NCBI RefSeq assembly: GCF_003814515.1
Contig: NZ_RKQJ01000001.1
Coordinates: forward strand, 620,001-684,000
From: Salinicoccus roseus
GTDB taxonomy: Bacteria > Bacillota > Bacilli > Staphylococcales > Salinicoccaceae
Reading direction: 5' to 3'
DNA: 64,000 nt
Under the pieces are notes generated by a model. That model saw only the letters and a list, made by a program, of their open reading frames with translations. It made no database searches and was not told the origin of the DNA. The position numbers and the translations under genes were made by a program. Positions 55,462 through 64,000 of the stretch are shown piece by piece (within the stretch, counting starts at the first letter, position 1; every line of letters starts with the position of its first letter).

Positions 55462-58400
55462 ACTGTCTCTTCCTCTCTGATATTATCTTCATATTCCTTG
55501 AGATCCACGCTGATCAGCTGGCTTACGCCGCGTTCCTGCATGGTCACGCCAAACAGCCGGTCGCTCTCCTCCATCGTGCCCTTGCGGTGGGTGATGACGA
55601 TGAATTGTGTGTCCGTCGCCAGCTGCCTCAAATATCGGGCATAACGGATGACATTCGCTTCATCAAGTGCGGCCTCCACTTCATCCAGTATGATGAATGG
55701 GCTCGCGCGTACCTTGAGCAGGCTGAAGAGCAGGCTGATCGCGGTCAGGGCCCGCTCGCCTCCGGAAAGGAGGGAGAGGGTGGAGAGCTTCTTGCCGGGC
55801 GGCTGTGCATAGATTTCGACGCCTGCCCCAAGATAGTCGCCGGGTTCGGTCAGCCTGAGTTCCGCCTGTCCACCGCCGAACATCGTCTTGAACACTTCAC
55901 CGAATTGCGCGTTGATCTGTTCGAATGATGACTGGAAACGGATGACCACGGCCTCGTCCATCTCCTCGATGACTTCGAGCAGCGTGCCCCTAGCCTCGAG
56001 CAGATCGCTCTCCTGGGCCTTCAGGAACTGGTAGCGTTCGTTGACGCGGTCGAATTCTTCTATGGACCCGAGGTTTACCGGGCCGAGCTCTTCGATGCTC
56101 TTCCGGTTCAGGGATATCTTCATACGCTTCTGGTCGATGTTTGAAAAGTCCTGATATTCCTCTTTGGCCCTGTCATATGTCGTTTTATACGTTTCCGACA
56201 GATAGCCGATCTTCTGCTCGATCTGTACATCCAGCTTTTCCTTCCTGCCGGTGTGCTGGCGCAGTCCTTCCTGCAGTGCATCCAGCTGCTCGAGTTGGGC
56301 AGCCTTCGTCTCCTGCAGCATATTATACTCCTTTTTCATCTCATGCTGAAGTGTCGCCGCCTCCTCAGTTGCTTCATGGAGGTGTGTGACGCGGGCTGAT
56401 AGTTCATCCTTTTCCAGCTCCAGTGCATCCACATCGATGCTGTCGAGATCCTGCGCAATCAGCTGCTGCTGACTCGTGATGTCCGCCACCATGTCCTCGG
56501 CCTCCTGAAGTTCGGCCGACAGGCGTTCCATCTCGTCTTCAGCATGGGAAAGGCGCTCCCTGACCGTTGCATATTCCCTTTCCATGGCACGGCTTTCATC
56601 CGTCAGCTGGTCGAGGGTCTCCTTCTTGTCCTTCTCGGAGGCGCTCATTCTGCGTATGCGTGCATCGAGGGATTCGAGTGTCTCCTCCGCCTTTCTGATG
56701 CGTGCTGCATAATCCGCTTCGCCTGTAGAAACATCCTGGCTTTCGAGCTCCGTCTCCAGCAGTGAGATGTTCTCCTGCCTCGCCTCAAGCTGATAGTCGA
56801 GGCGTCTCCGTTCATCCTCTGCCGCGTCAAGCTGCTGTGACAATTCCCTGCCGGCGGATTCGAGCTTTTCGGATTCCGCCATCTGGTCTGAGAGCTGTTC
56901 GCCGAGCACCTTGACGGAGTTTTCAATTTCAGCTGTCCGTTTCCGGTAGCTTTCAAGCTTCTGCTTCGTTTCAGCGTGTTCGCGCTGGCTTTCGATGATG
57001 GAGCTTTTGGCGTTCTTGGAGCCCCCGGACATGGCGCCGCCGGGCATGATCGTCTCACCATCCAGTGTGACGATGCGCAGCTTATGGCGGATTTCCCTGG
57101 CCAGCACCGCCGCTTCATCGATCGTCGCCGTGACAAGCGTGGTGCCGAGCAGATGGGAGACGATGTTGTCTATATCCGCTTCATATCCGACGACTTCCGA
57201 CATCACTTCCGCCTCGATCGTCGAACGGCTGATGATTTCCCGGATATCGGAATGGATATTCCTCGGCCGGATGACATCAGCAGGCAGGAAGGTCGCGAAT
57301 CCCGCCTTGGCATCCTTCAGGCGTCCTATGGCCCGCTTGGCGCTGTCTTCATCCTGCATGACGATGTTCTGCGACTGTGCGCCCAGCGCCGTATCCAGCG
57401 CCTTGACATACCGGTTTTCTGCAGACAGCAGTTCACCGACGGCGCCGATGATGCCATCCGCCTCCCTGCGGTTCTTCAGGATGAAGCGGGCGCCCGGGTA
57501 GTAGCCGCGGTATTCATTCTGCATCGCAGTCAGCATCTCGAGCTTCGAGGACTGCTGTTCTATATACCGCCTCGCAGTATCCAGGTTCTTCTTCTCCTTG
57601 TCGTACTGCGCTTCGAGCCCTTCCATGCGTGCCCTGGCTTCCTTGTATGCCGCCCGCGCCGAAGAGAGCTCCCCTTCGATCTTGGCGTGCTTCTCCTGGA
57701 GCTGCTTCGAGGCCTCCGCCTCCTCTGTCTGGACCTTCTTCAGCGATTGGAGGCGGTCGGATTTCTGACGGACACTCTCATCGAGCCGTTCCTTCTCGCT
57801 CTCGGCACGGCGATGTTCGTTCTCGAGCGTCGTCTTCTCGACCATCAGGTCGTAATACTCGTCCTTCAGCTGCTCGATCTCTTCACTCTGGTCCTCGACC
57901 AGTTCACTGCGTTCCTTCTCGGTCTCCTTCAGAGCCTGTCCGAGGCGTTCTGCCGTGCGTTTCAGCTCGGAGCGGTGTGCTTCCGCTTCCGCCTGTCTGG
58001 TGCGCACTCCATCGCGGCGCTGCTCTGCAGACGCCAAACGCTGTGAGAGGTCCGCGTTCGCCTGGCCCCTGTTGTTCTTGCGTTCATTATACAGGGCGAT
58101 GCGGCCGTTGGTCTGCTCCAGCTTTTTGGACACTTCCACAAGCTCCCGGTTCAATTCCCGGTTCCTGCGGTCGTGGGCATCCCTCTTTTCCGCCACATCG
58201 TTCATGCGGGATTCCGTCTCCGCAAGCTTCCGGCGGTCATTTTCAATATGCGCCTCCGTTTCCAGCAGCGCCTTCTCCTCGGCTTCAAGCAGACGCATCA
58301 ATGCATTCAGGTCGTAGACCGTCACTTCGATGTCGCTCTGCCGCATCTCCTCTTTCAAGGCAAGGTATTCCTTGGCGTTGGCGCTTTCCTTCTCGAGCCT

Positions 58401-59012
58401 GCCGACCCTGGATTCGAGTTCATGGATGATGTCGTGGACGCGGCTGAGGTTTGCCGCCGTGTCTTCGAGACGCTTCTCCGATTCCTTCTTGCGCAGCTTG
58501 TACTTCATTACTCCTGCTGCCTCTTCGATGAGCCCGCGCCGCTGCTCGGGCTTCGCCTTCAGCACTTCATCCACTTCCCCCTGGGAAATGATGTTGTAGG
58601 CGTTCCGGCCGAGGCCGGAATCGAGGAAGAGTTCATTGATCTCCTTGAGCCGGCTCTTCTCATCATTGATGTAGTATTCACTATCGCCGCTGCGGTAGAG
58701 CTTCCGTGTGATATGCACTTCATCCGCTTCAATCTGGAGTGTCTTCGCACGGTTGTCGAGCACCAGTTTGACGAACGCAAAGTTCATCGGCTTCCTGTCG
58801 GATGTGCCGTTGAATATGACATCCTCCATCTTGACCCCGCGGATGGAGCGCGCGGACTGTTCGCCGAGCACCCAGCGTATCGCATCGGTGATGTTGCTTT
58901 TCCCGCTGCCGTTCGGCCCCACCACGGCGGTGACGCCGGCGTCGAATTTAATGTTCACCTTGTCCGCAAATGATTTGAAACCATGTGCTTCTATTGCCTT
59001 CAAATATACCAT
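55458..59012 (-). CDS. smc: Chromosome segregation protein SMC
   Basis: Condensin ATPase that loops and segregates DNA. N-terminal Walker A GPNGSGKSNITDAIRWVLGE (about residues 32-51), coiled coil (about 170-500), hinge (about 515-640, with IGAVGELLSAENRYVKALD), coiled coil (about 660-1000), and the C-terminal signature LSGGERALTAISLLFSLL with Walker B FIILDEVEAALDEANV. 1184 residues. The start ATG shares its A with the rnc stop (TGATG). Confidence 0.98.
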   Translation of the reverse strand: MVYLKAIEAHGFKSFADKVNIKFDAGVTAVVGPNGSGKSNITDAIRWVLGEQSARSIRGVKMEDVIFNGTSDRKPMNFAFVKLVLDNRAKTLQIEADEVHITRKLYRSGDSEYYINDEKSRLKEINELFLDSGLGRNAYNIISQGEVDEVLKAKPEQRRGLIEEAAGVMKYKLRKKESEKRLEDTAANLSRVHDIIHELESRVGRLEKESANAKEYLALKEEMRQSDIEVTVYDLNALMRLLEAEEKALLETEAHIENDRRKLAETESRMNDVAEKRDAHDRRNRELNRELVEVSKKLEQTNGRIALYNERKNNRGQANADLSQRLASAEQRRDGVRTRQAEAEAHRSELKRTAERLGQALKETEKERSELVEDQSEEIEQLKDEYYDLMVEKTTLENEHRRAESEKERLDESVRQKSDRLQSLKKVQTEEAEASKQLQEKHAKIEGELSSARAAYKEARARMEGLEAQYDKEKKNLDTARRYIEQQSSKLEMLTAMQNEYRGYYPGARFILKNRREADGIIGAVGELLSAENRYVKALDTALGAQSQNIVMQDEDSAKRAIGRLKDAKAGFATFLPADVIRPRNIHSDIREIISRSTIEAEVMSEVVGYEADIDNIVSHLLGTTLVTATIDEAAVLAREIRHKLRIVTLDGETIMPGGAMSGGSKNAKSSIIESQREHAETKQKLESYRKRTAEIENSVKVLGEQLSDQMAESEKLESAGRELSQQLDAAEDERRRLDYQLEARQENISLLETELESQDVSTGEADYAARIRKAEETLESLDARIRRMSASEKDKKETLDQLTDESRAMEREYATVRERLSHAEDEMERLSAELQEAEDMVADITSQQQLIAQDLDSIDVDALELEKDELSARVTHLHEATEEAATLQHEMKKEYNMLQETKAAQLEQLDALQEGLRQHTGRKEKLDVQIEQKIGYLSETYKTTYDRAKEEYQDFSNIDQKRMKISLNRKSIEELGPVNLGSIEEFDRVNERYQFLKAQESDLLEARGTLLEVIEEMDEAVVIRFQSSFEQINAQFGEVFKTMFGGGQAELRLTEPGDYLGAGVEIYAQPPGKKLSTLSLLSGGERALTAISLLFSLLKVRASPFIILDEVEAALDEANVIRYARYLRQLATDTQFIVITHRKGTMEESDRLFGVTMQERGVSQLISVDLKEYEDNIREEETV

Positions 59013-59779
59013 CAGCGCTTCTCCCTATTCTCCATTTCACTCAATGCATCCTCTGCCGCCTTCTGTTCCGATTCCTTCTTGGAGCGGCCGGTGCCCCTGC
59101 CGATCATTTCGCCATCTGCAAAGACACCCGTGACGAATGTCTTGTCATGGCTCGGTCCCGTGGCTTCGAGCAGCTGATATTCCACGCTCTTCCGCTCGGT
59201 CTTGTGCATCTTCTCCTGAAGTCCCGTCTTGTAGTCGATGACCGCATTATAGTCACTGTCCCGCACTTCCGGGAACACATGACGTTCAAGGAACTCCCGT
59301 GCTGCGTCCGTGCCCTGATCGAGGTAGAGTGCCCCGAGGAAGGCCTCAAATGTGTCGGAGACGATCGACGGCCGTTCCCTGCCGCCCGTCTTCTCTTCGC
59401 CCCTGCCAAGCAGGATCAGCGGCTGCATTTCAAGTTTGGACGCGAATACTACAAGTGAGGGTTCACATACTATATTTGCCCTGAGCTTGGTCAAGTCGCC
59501 TTCCGGCAGGCTCTGGAAGCGGTTGTATATATAATCTGAAACCATCAATTCTAGTACAGCATCCCCGAGGAACTCCAGCCGTTCGTTGTTGTATATCTTG
59601 TCCATCTGAAGATCGTTTATATACGAACTGTGCATGAAGGCCTGGACATACAGCCCCTCGTCATTGATTGCTATCCCTGTCCTTTGGGCAAACGACTGGA
59701 ACGCCCCGCGGAATTTCTCGAGCCCGCGCTGTGCATGCCTGTCTTTTCTGATCCGTTGTTCGATTTCTTTGAATGTCAT
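59012..59779 (-). CDS. rnc: Ribonuclease III
   Basis: Double-strand RNA endonuclease for rRNA and antisense RNA processing. The catalytic signature NNERLEFLGDAVLEL lies near residues 60-75, with a C-terminal dsRNA-binding domain (about 180-250). I start at ATG 59779 (GGAGG 8 nt upstream), giving 255 residues; ATGs at 59782 and 59800 are alternatives. It is joined to smc by a 1-nt overlap. Confidence 0.96.
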   Translation of the reverse strand: MTFKEIEQRIRKDRHAQRGLEKFRGAFQSFAQRTGIAINDEGLYVQAFMHSSYINDLQMDKIYNNERLEFLGDAVLELMVSDYIYNRFQSLPEGDLTKLRANIVCEPSLVVFASKLEMQPLILLGRGEEKTGGRERPSIVSDTFEAFLGALYLDQGTDAAREFLERHVFPEVRDSDYNAVIDYKTGLQEKMHKTERKSVEYQLLEATGPSHDKTFVTGVFADGEMIGRGTGRSKKESEQKAAEDALSEMENREKR

Positions 59780-59841
59780 CATTTCCGCCTCCCATTCCAT
59801 TTATTTTATATGATTCCGGGCATGAATAAAAGTTTTGACAC

Positions 59842-59875
59842 AAAAATAAAATCCACTCCGAAAAGTGGATTTTAT
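59842..59875 (-). terminator. acpP terminator
   Basis: 12-bp stem ATAAAATCCACT/AGTGGATTTTAT (59846-59857 with 59864-59875) immediately after acpP, followed on the minus strand by TTTTG. The gap on to rnc (59780-59841) shows only a weak TATAAA. Confidence 0.88.
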
Positions 59876-59877
59876 CA

Positions 59878-60117
59878 TTACTTCGCTTCCAGTTTGTCGA
59901 TGTAGTCCAGAGCGTCGCCGACAGTGTTGATCTTCTCGGCTTCCTCATCCGGAATCTCCATTTCGAACTCATCTTCAAGTTCCATGACAAGCTCAGCGAT
60001 ATCTAAGGAGTCAGCACCAAGGTCATCCTTGAAAGATGCTTCTCTCGTCACTTTTTCTTCATCGATTCCAAGTTTGTCCACGATGATGTCTTTTACTTTG
60101 TCAAAGTTATTTGCCAT
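59878..60117 (-). CDS. acpP: Acyl carrier protein
   Basis: Carrier for growing fatty acyl chains. 79 residues, acidic, with phosphopantetheine-bearing S37 in [20 protein letters not shown]. Follows fabG by 34 nt in the fapR-plsX-fabD-fabG-acpP cluster. Confidence 0.98.
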   Translation of the reverse strand: MANNFDKVKDIIVDKLGIDEEKVTREASFKDDLGADSLDIAELVMELEDEFEMEIPDEEAEKINTVGDALDYIDKLEAK

Positions 60118-60151
60118 TATTCTTCACCTCCCTCCAATGGTACCATAGGGT

Positions 60152-60889
60152 CTACCCCATGTACATACCACCATTTACATGAATCGTCTGGCCGGTGATG
60201 TAGCGTGCTGACCCCGATGCAAGGAATGCCACCGTCTCTGCAATATCATCGGTATTGCCGAAATGGTTCAGTGGAATCTGTGCAAGCATCTGGGATTTCA
60301 CATCGTCGGACAGCACATCCGTCATGTCACTTTCAATGAATCCCGGAGCCACTGCATTCACTGTGATCCCTTTCGGTGCAAGTTCCCTGGCTACGGATTT
60401 CGTCATGCCGTCGATCCCCGCCTTGGAGGCGACATAGTTCGTCTGGCCCGCATTGCCGAGGGAACCGACGATGCTTGAGATGTTGATGATCCTGCCGCCC
60501 TTCTGGCGGATCATCGGACGGGCGACGTTCTGGATGACATTGAACGTCCCCTTGAGGTTGACGTCGACCACCTGATCCCATTCCGCCTCCTTCATGCGCA
60601 TCAGCAGGTTGTCCTTCGTGACACCCGCATTGTTGACGACGAGGTCGATGGAACCGTGCGTGTCCGTGATCTGCTTGACCATCGCCTTCACTTCATCGAA
60701 GTTCTGGACCTGGCACTGCACTGCTTCTGCGCTGCCGCCCGCCTCCTCGATCTCAGAAACGACCGCTTCGGCCCTCTCCTTCGAGCCGGAGTAGTTCACG
60801 ATGACCGTATATCCTTCTTTGCCGAGTTTCAGTGCGATACTTCTGCCGATGCCGCGTGAGGCACCTGTGACCAATGCGATGCTACCCAT
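60152..60889 (-). CDS. fabG: 3-oxoacyl-ACP reductase FabG
   Basis: NADPH-dependent SDR of fatty acid elongation. [16 protein letters not shown] at residues 8-23; catalytic Ser in [20 protein letters not shown], with Tyr and Lys in YVASK. 245 residues. It overlaps fabD by 8 nt. Confidence 0.97.
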   Translation of the reverse strand: MGSIALVTGASRGIGRSIALKLGKEGYTVIVNYSGSKERAEAVVSEIEEAGGSAEAVQCQVQNFDEVKAMVKQITDTHGSIDLVVNNAGVTKDNLLMRMKEAEWDQVVDVNLKGTFNVIQNVARPMIRQKGGRIINISSIVGSLGNAGQTNYVASKAGIDGMTKSVARELAPKGITVNAVAPGFIESDMTDVLSDDVKSQMLAQIPLNHFGNTDDIAETVAFLASGSARYITGQTIHVNGGMYMG

Positions 60890-61787
60890 TTGTAAACTCC
60901 TTTACCTGCTCCATCGTATCTATATTGGAAGTCTTGATGGAGCGGTCTATTTTTCTCACCAGACCGTTCAATACTTTCTTCGGGCCGACTTCGACCGCCT
61001 CTTCGACGCCTGCTGCAGCAGCCGCTTCGATGCATTCGACGAAGCGGACCGGGCTTGTCAGCTGATCGATCAGCTGGGCTTTGATCGTTTCCGGATCCGT
61101 CTCCGCCTTCGCGGAAACATTCTGGATGACCGGAATGACCGGTGCATTGAACGGAATGTCTTCGATGAACTTCCTGAATTCGACTTTCGCAGGTTCCATC
61201 AGATGGGAATGGAAGGCACCGGAAACGTTCAGCGGCATGACCCGCCTTGCCCCCTGGGCCTTCGCCTCAGCGGCGAATTCATCAACCAGTGTACGGTCGC
61301 CGGAAACGACGATCTGATCCGGTGCATTGATGTTCGCAGGCTGTATCTTCCGCTCTGCATCTGACATGGATTCGCACAGTTCCGACAGTGCACCATATTC
61401 CATGCCGATGACGGCAGCCATGCCTCCGCCGGTGCTCTCTGACATCAGTTCCCCGCGTTTAGCAACGATGCTGACGCCGTCCTTGACGCTGATGACGCCC
61501 GCATGTACGAGTGCCGGAAGCTCGCCGAGGCTGTGCCCGAGGACGATGTCGCCCTTCAGTCCGGTGGCGGCAAGTACCGCCAGGCTGTGGGCGAACAGCG
61601 CCGGTTGTGTATATTCCGTCTGGTTCAGCCGTTCATCCTCTTCGAACATGATCGACTTGAGGTCGAAGTCCACATTCATGAATACTTCATCGAGGAGCGT
61701 GCGGCCTTCCGGTGAGTTTTCATATATATCTTTTGCCATACCGGCATATTGGGCACCCTGCCCGGGAAATAGGATCAGTTTCTTCAT
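60882..61787 (-). CDS. fabD: Malonyl-CoA:ACP transacylase FabD
   Basis: Supplies malonyl-ACP for elongation. Catalytic S86 in GHSLGE, N-terminal FPGQGAQY, and a conserved His in GAFHSHLM. 301 residues. It overlaps plsX by 4 nt and fabG by 8 nt. Confidence 0.97.
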   Translation of the reverse strand: MKKLILFPGQGAQYAGMAKDIYENSPEGRTLLDEVFMNVDFDLKSIMFEEDERLNQTEYTQPALFAHSLAVLAATGLKGDIVLGHSLGELPALVHAGVISVKDGVSIVAKRGELMSESTGGGMAAVIGMEYGALSELCESMSDAERKIQPANINAPDQIVVSGDRTLVDEFAAEAKAQGARRVMPLNVSGAFHSHLMEPAKVEFRKFIEDIPFNAPVIPVIQNVSAKAETDPETIKAQLIDQLTSPVRFVECIEAAAAAGVEEAVEVGPKKVLNGLVRKIDRSIKTSNIDTMEQVKEFTNG

Positions 61788-62761
61788 GCTTCCCCCACTC
61801 TTTCTTTAATCTTTGTGATTGCATCGGATTCTGCCATGCGCTTTGCCTGTTTCAGTGCGGACACGATCGCCACACTGTCGCTCGACCCATGGGCCTTGAG
61901 TACATGACCGTTGAGGCCGAGCAGTGGCGCCCCGCCGTAATGGCGGTAATCCAGAAGATCCCTGATGGACTGTACATCCTTCTTCAGGACCAGTGCCGCC
62001 AGCTTGTTCTTTGCATTCTTCAGGAAGGCGTTCTTCACTTCGCCCATCAGTGACATCGCCGTCCCCTCGATCGTCTTGAGGATGACATTGCCGGTGAATC
62101 CGTCCGTCACCGCAATGTCGATCTTGCCGGACAGTATTTCCCGCGTCTCGAAGTTGCCGGTGAAGTTCAATCCGCTGTCCTCCAGCAGCTTGTATGTCTC
62201 CTTCGTCAATTCGCTTCCCTTGTTCGCTTCACTGCCGTTGTTGACCAGGCCGATGGTCGGATTGCTCCGTCCTTCGTTCTCCCTCATGTAGAGGTCTGCC
62301 ATGACTGCGAATTGGTAGAGGTGCTGCGGCTTGTTCTCGGCATTCGCCCCCATATCAAGCAGCATCATACCCTTTTTCCCGGTGGTCGGCAGCAGGGTCG
62401 CGATCGCCGGCCGTTCGACGCCTTTGATGCGCCCGACGACGAACAGGCCTGCACTCATCAGTGCACCGGTGTTCCCAGCGGATACGCAGGCGTCCGCCTC
62501 ACCGTCCTTCACTGCCCGGCACGCCCGGACGAGCGAACTGTCCTTCTTCCTTCTGACGGAACGGACGGGGTCATCCTCCGATTCGATCTTTTCAGTGACT
62601 TCTATGAACTCCACCCGTGGATGGTCGCCGGAATATGCGCCCTTCAGACCAAATAATAGTACTTCAAGGTCTTCGTCCGCTTCGACTGCCTGAAGTACAC
62701 CCTTTTCGATTTCTTCCGGTGCATTGTCCCCGCCCATCAGATCGACTGCAATTTTAACCAT
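61784..62761 (-). CDS. plsX: Phosphate acyltransferase PlsX
   Basis: Makes acyl-phosphate from acyl-ACP for phosphatidic acid synthesis. Starts at ATG 62761 (MVKIAVDLMGGDNAPEEIEK) with AGGTGA upstream, inside the end of fapR (8-nt overlap); the longer frame is not supported. 325 residues, with CVSAGNTGALMSAGL and VVNNGSEANKG-like LVNNGSEANKGSELT. Confidence 0.96.
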   Translation of the reverse strand: MVKIAVDLMGGDNAPEEIEKGVLQAVEADEDLEVLLFGLKGAYSGDHPRVEFIEVTEKIESEDDPVRSVRRKKDSSLVRACRAVKDGEADACVSAGNTGALMSAGLFVVGRIKGVERPAIATLLPTTGKKGMMLLDMGANAENKPQHLYQFAVMADLYMRENEGRSNPTIGLVNNGSEANKGSELTKETYKLLEDSGLNFTGNFETREILSGKIDIAVTDGFTGNVILKTIEGTAMSLMGEVKNAFLKNAKNKLAALVLKKDVQSIRDLLDYRHYGGAPLLGLNGHVLKAHGSSDSVAIVSALKQAKRMAESDAITKIKERVGEA

Positions 62762-63326
62762 TCTCTTCACCTTCACCTGTATAATACATTTCAAAACGCC
62801 CCTTGAATACGAGGCGCTGTTCTATTTTCGATTCGACCGTAATGACGGCAATCCTGCCGTCCATCTCTTCGACGACCGCCTTCGAAATCACCTTGTCCCC
62901 GAGCCTGGCCGGCCTGATGAACTCTATCTGCGCCGACTTCGTCAGTGCAAGCGGTTCATCGATGACAGCCACACACAGGGAATTCGCCTGGGCGAACAGG
63001 TAGTGTCCGCGGGCGATCCTGTTCTTCTGGAATACGTGGCCCTCTTCAACGATGAAGAGGGAAAGTGCATGGTGGTTGAGCTCCAGGTCGATGATTTCAC
63101 CAATCACTTCCTGCAGGGAGAGGCTCCTGATCTTATCCGTCTCCTCTCGCGCCACATGTTTGATGCGCTCCCTCAGTTCAGGGATGTTCAGCTCCAGGCG
63201 GTCCAGCCGGATCGTCTGTATGCTGACATCAAACATTTCGGCCAATCGTTCATCTGTCAGGAAAGGATCTGTCGACACTTTCTCGAGCAGAAGTTCCTGG
63301 CGTTCACTTTTTTTATATTTCGCCAT
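62754..63326 (-). CDS. fapR: Fatty acid/phospholipid regulator FapR
   Basis: Repressor of lipid synthesis genes that is released by malonyl-CoA. N-terminal winged helix with DERLAEMFDVSIQTIRLDRL (about residues 26-45), linker, and a C-terminal hotdog fold that binds malonyl-CoA. 190 residues. A FapR palindrome overlaps its own promoter, so the fapR-plsX-fabD-fabG(-acpP) operon is self-regulated. recG, usually next to it, is not seen here. Confidence 0.96.
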   Translation of the reverse strand: MAKYKKSERQELLLEKVSTDPFLTDERLAEMFDVSIQTIRLDRLELNIPELRERIKHVAREETDKIRSLSLQEVIGEIIDLELNHHALSLFIVEEGHVFQKNRIARGHYLFAQANSLCVAVIDEPLALTKSAQIEFIRPARLGDKVISKAVVEEMDGRIAVITVESKIEQRLVFKGRFEMYYTGEGEENG

Positions 63327-63339
63327 ATGTCATCCTCAT

Positions 63340-63356
63340 TTAGTAGTTGGTACTAA
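63340..63356 (-). promoter_or_regulatory. FapR operator
   Basis: Perfect palindrome TTAGTA-N5-TACTAA between the fapR -10 and SD, covering the predicted transcript start. It matches the known FapR binding site pattern. Confidence 0.88.
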
Positions 63357-63360
63357 CATC

Positions 63361-63389
63361 AGTATATATAACTGCATTGGTGATTTCAA
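63361..63389 (-). promoter_or_regulatory. fapR operon promoter
   Basis: TTGAAA (63384-63389), 17-bp spacer, TATACT (63361-63366). Lies directly upstream of the FapR operator. Confidence 0.85.
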
Positions 63390-63411
63390 ACACTTTGTCG
63401 CATATCATGGC

Positions 63412-63446
63412 AAAAAAATGGCGCAGCACCCGGAGGGTCATGCGCC
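63412..63446 (-). terminator. Sortase gene terminator
   Basis: Stem GGCGCA/TGCGCC (63420-63425 with 63441-63446) and inner ACCC/GGGT separated by a 2x2 mismatch, followed on the minus strand by seven Ts. Insulates fapR from the sortase gene. Confidence 0.85.
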
Positions 63447-63452
63447 GTCATG

Positions 63453-64000
63453 CTATTCGATTATCGTCGCCTTCACGATCAGACGCTTTTCAAAAAGCAG
63501 TGTCTCTGGATTGTATTCCTCGCATGTGATCAGGGTCAGCTGCTTTGGATGGTCCGCCTTCTGGTCCATCACTTCGACCTGTGAAGGGTCCACTTCGAAC
63601 ATGTCGGTGATTTCATAACTGCGCACTCCATCCATGGTTTCGAACTCCACGACATCTCCAACTTCAGCCCGGTCAAGATGGTTGAAGCGGATGCCCGCCC
63701 CTTCGACCCGGTGGCCCGCAATCGGGATGTTCTGCATATCCACGTGGTCGGTGCCGTCGACGAACGACAGTCCGCTCTTCAGCTTCTGTTCAGTCACCGG
63801 TCCCGAAAACACCGGCTCCTCTATGTCGGCGGAGGCGATCCTGAGGATCCCTGCCAAACCTTCCATGTCATATGATGCACTCTGGTCCACCCCTGTGATG
63901 AAGGATTCCAGCCTGTTCACCTCGACTGGCCTGCTGTCATCATGGTAGGCGCTGATCACCCGGTCATTCATCCGGTCGATGAAGGTTTCCCGGATGTCCT
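63453..64000 (-). CDS. Class A sortase (5' end beyond window)
   Basis: Membrane transpeptidase that anchors LPxTG-type surface proteins to peptidoglycan. The catalytic triad is readable: His in IPIAGHR, Cys in TLITCEEYN, Arg in FEKRLIVKA. The TLITC form and beta-barrel spacing fit class A (SrtA). The frame stays open to the window edge (a Met codon at 63971 is internal), so the N-terminal anchor helix is missing. Whether it is the housekeeping SrtA or an extra sortase cannot be decided here. It has its own terminator before fapR. Confidence 0.9.
   Translation of the reverse strand, partial: DIRETFIDRMNDRVISAYHDDSRPVEVNRLESFITGVDQSASYDMEGLAGILRIASADIEEPVFSGPVTEQKLKSGLSFVDGTDHVDMQNIPIAGHRVEGAGIRFNHLDRAEVGDVVEFETMDGVRSYEITDMFEVDPSQVEVMDQKADHPKQLTLITCEEYNPETLLFEKRLIVKATIIE

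Noticed and set aside
56976-58046. Plus-strand open frame of 356 codons opposite smc
   Set aside because: Lies over the smc hinge and coiled coil; arginine/leucine-rich shadow translation without SD.
1-64000. CRISPR arrays, prophage, insertion sequences, tRNA or rRNA genes
   Set aside because: No regularly spaced repeats, transposase or integrase frames other than XerC, and no tRNA-like cloverleaf or rRNA sequence noticed on either strand.

Overview
The window is a conserved chromosomal core segment from a Gram-positive member of the Bacillales. Gene order (rny-recA-pgsA ... rnjB-pnp-rpsO-ribF-truB-rbfA-infB-nusA-rimP-polC-proS-rseP ... cdsA-uppS-frr-pyrH-tsf-rpsB-codY-hslU-hslV-xerC-topA-dprA-sucD-sucC-rnhB-rbgA-rplS-trmD-rimM-rpsP-ffh-ylxM-ftsY-smc-rnc-acpP-fabG-fabD-plsX-fapR) and protein resemblance point to the Staphylococcaceae. 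The DNA is visibly GC-richer than Staphylococcus, and dxr (MEP isoprenoid route) is present. A halotolerant genus such as Salinicoccus or Jeotgalicoccus is my best inference; the genus is not proven. I see no mobile element, CRISPR array, tRNA or rRNA, and no gene-free stretch over 300 bases.

Layout, in window order: RNase Y (cut by the left edge), recA under a LexA box, pgsA, then rodZ-like/ymfK/ymfI/ymfH/ymfF/ftsK (1-10.8 kb). RNA decay and translation initiation follow: rnjB, an unknown 85-residue protein, pnp, rpsO, ribF, truB, rbfA, infB, ylxQ, rnpM, nusA, rimP (10.8-22 kb). Next come replication, tRNA charging and envelope precursors: polC, proS, rseP, dxr, cdsA, uppS (22-32 kb). Then frr, pyrH, tsf, rpsB, codY, hslUV, xerC, topA, dprA, sucDC, rnhB, rbgA (32-46 kb). 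The last block is rplS-trmD-rimM, khpA-rpsP, ffh-ylxM-ftsY-smc-rnc, acpP, fabG-fabD-plsX-fapR and a sortase cut by the right edge (50-64 kb).

Fifty-seven of the 60 genes lie on the minus strand. The exception is a compact plus-strand operon at 46.4-50.3 kb between rbgA and rplS: a CsbB-type polyprenyl-phosphate glycosyltransferase, a GtcA/GtrA-type flippase and a YfhO-type membrane glycosyltransferase. Together these look like a complete three-component system that decorates lipoteichoic acid outside the membrane. As I recall, the three genes are scattered in S. aureus and B. subtilis. This is the most interesting feature of the window.

Regulation is readable in many places: near-consensus sigma-A promoters (rpsO, rimP, uppS, rpsB, topA, sucC, rplS, rpsP, fapR), a LexA box at recA, a FapR operator at fapR, and many intrinsic terminators. 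At several junctions a strong hairpin sits directly before the next Shine-Dalgarno (SD) sequence with no room for a promoter, suggesting tuned readthrough. Genes usually found in this neighbourhood but missing here are cinA (pgsA-recA gap), trmFO (topA-xerC gap) and recG (next to fapR, where a sortase lies instead).
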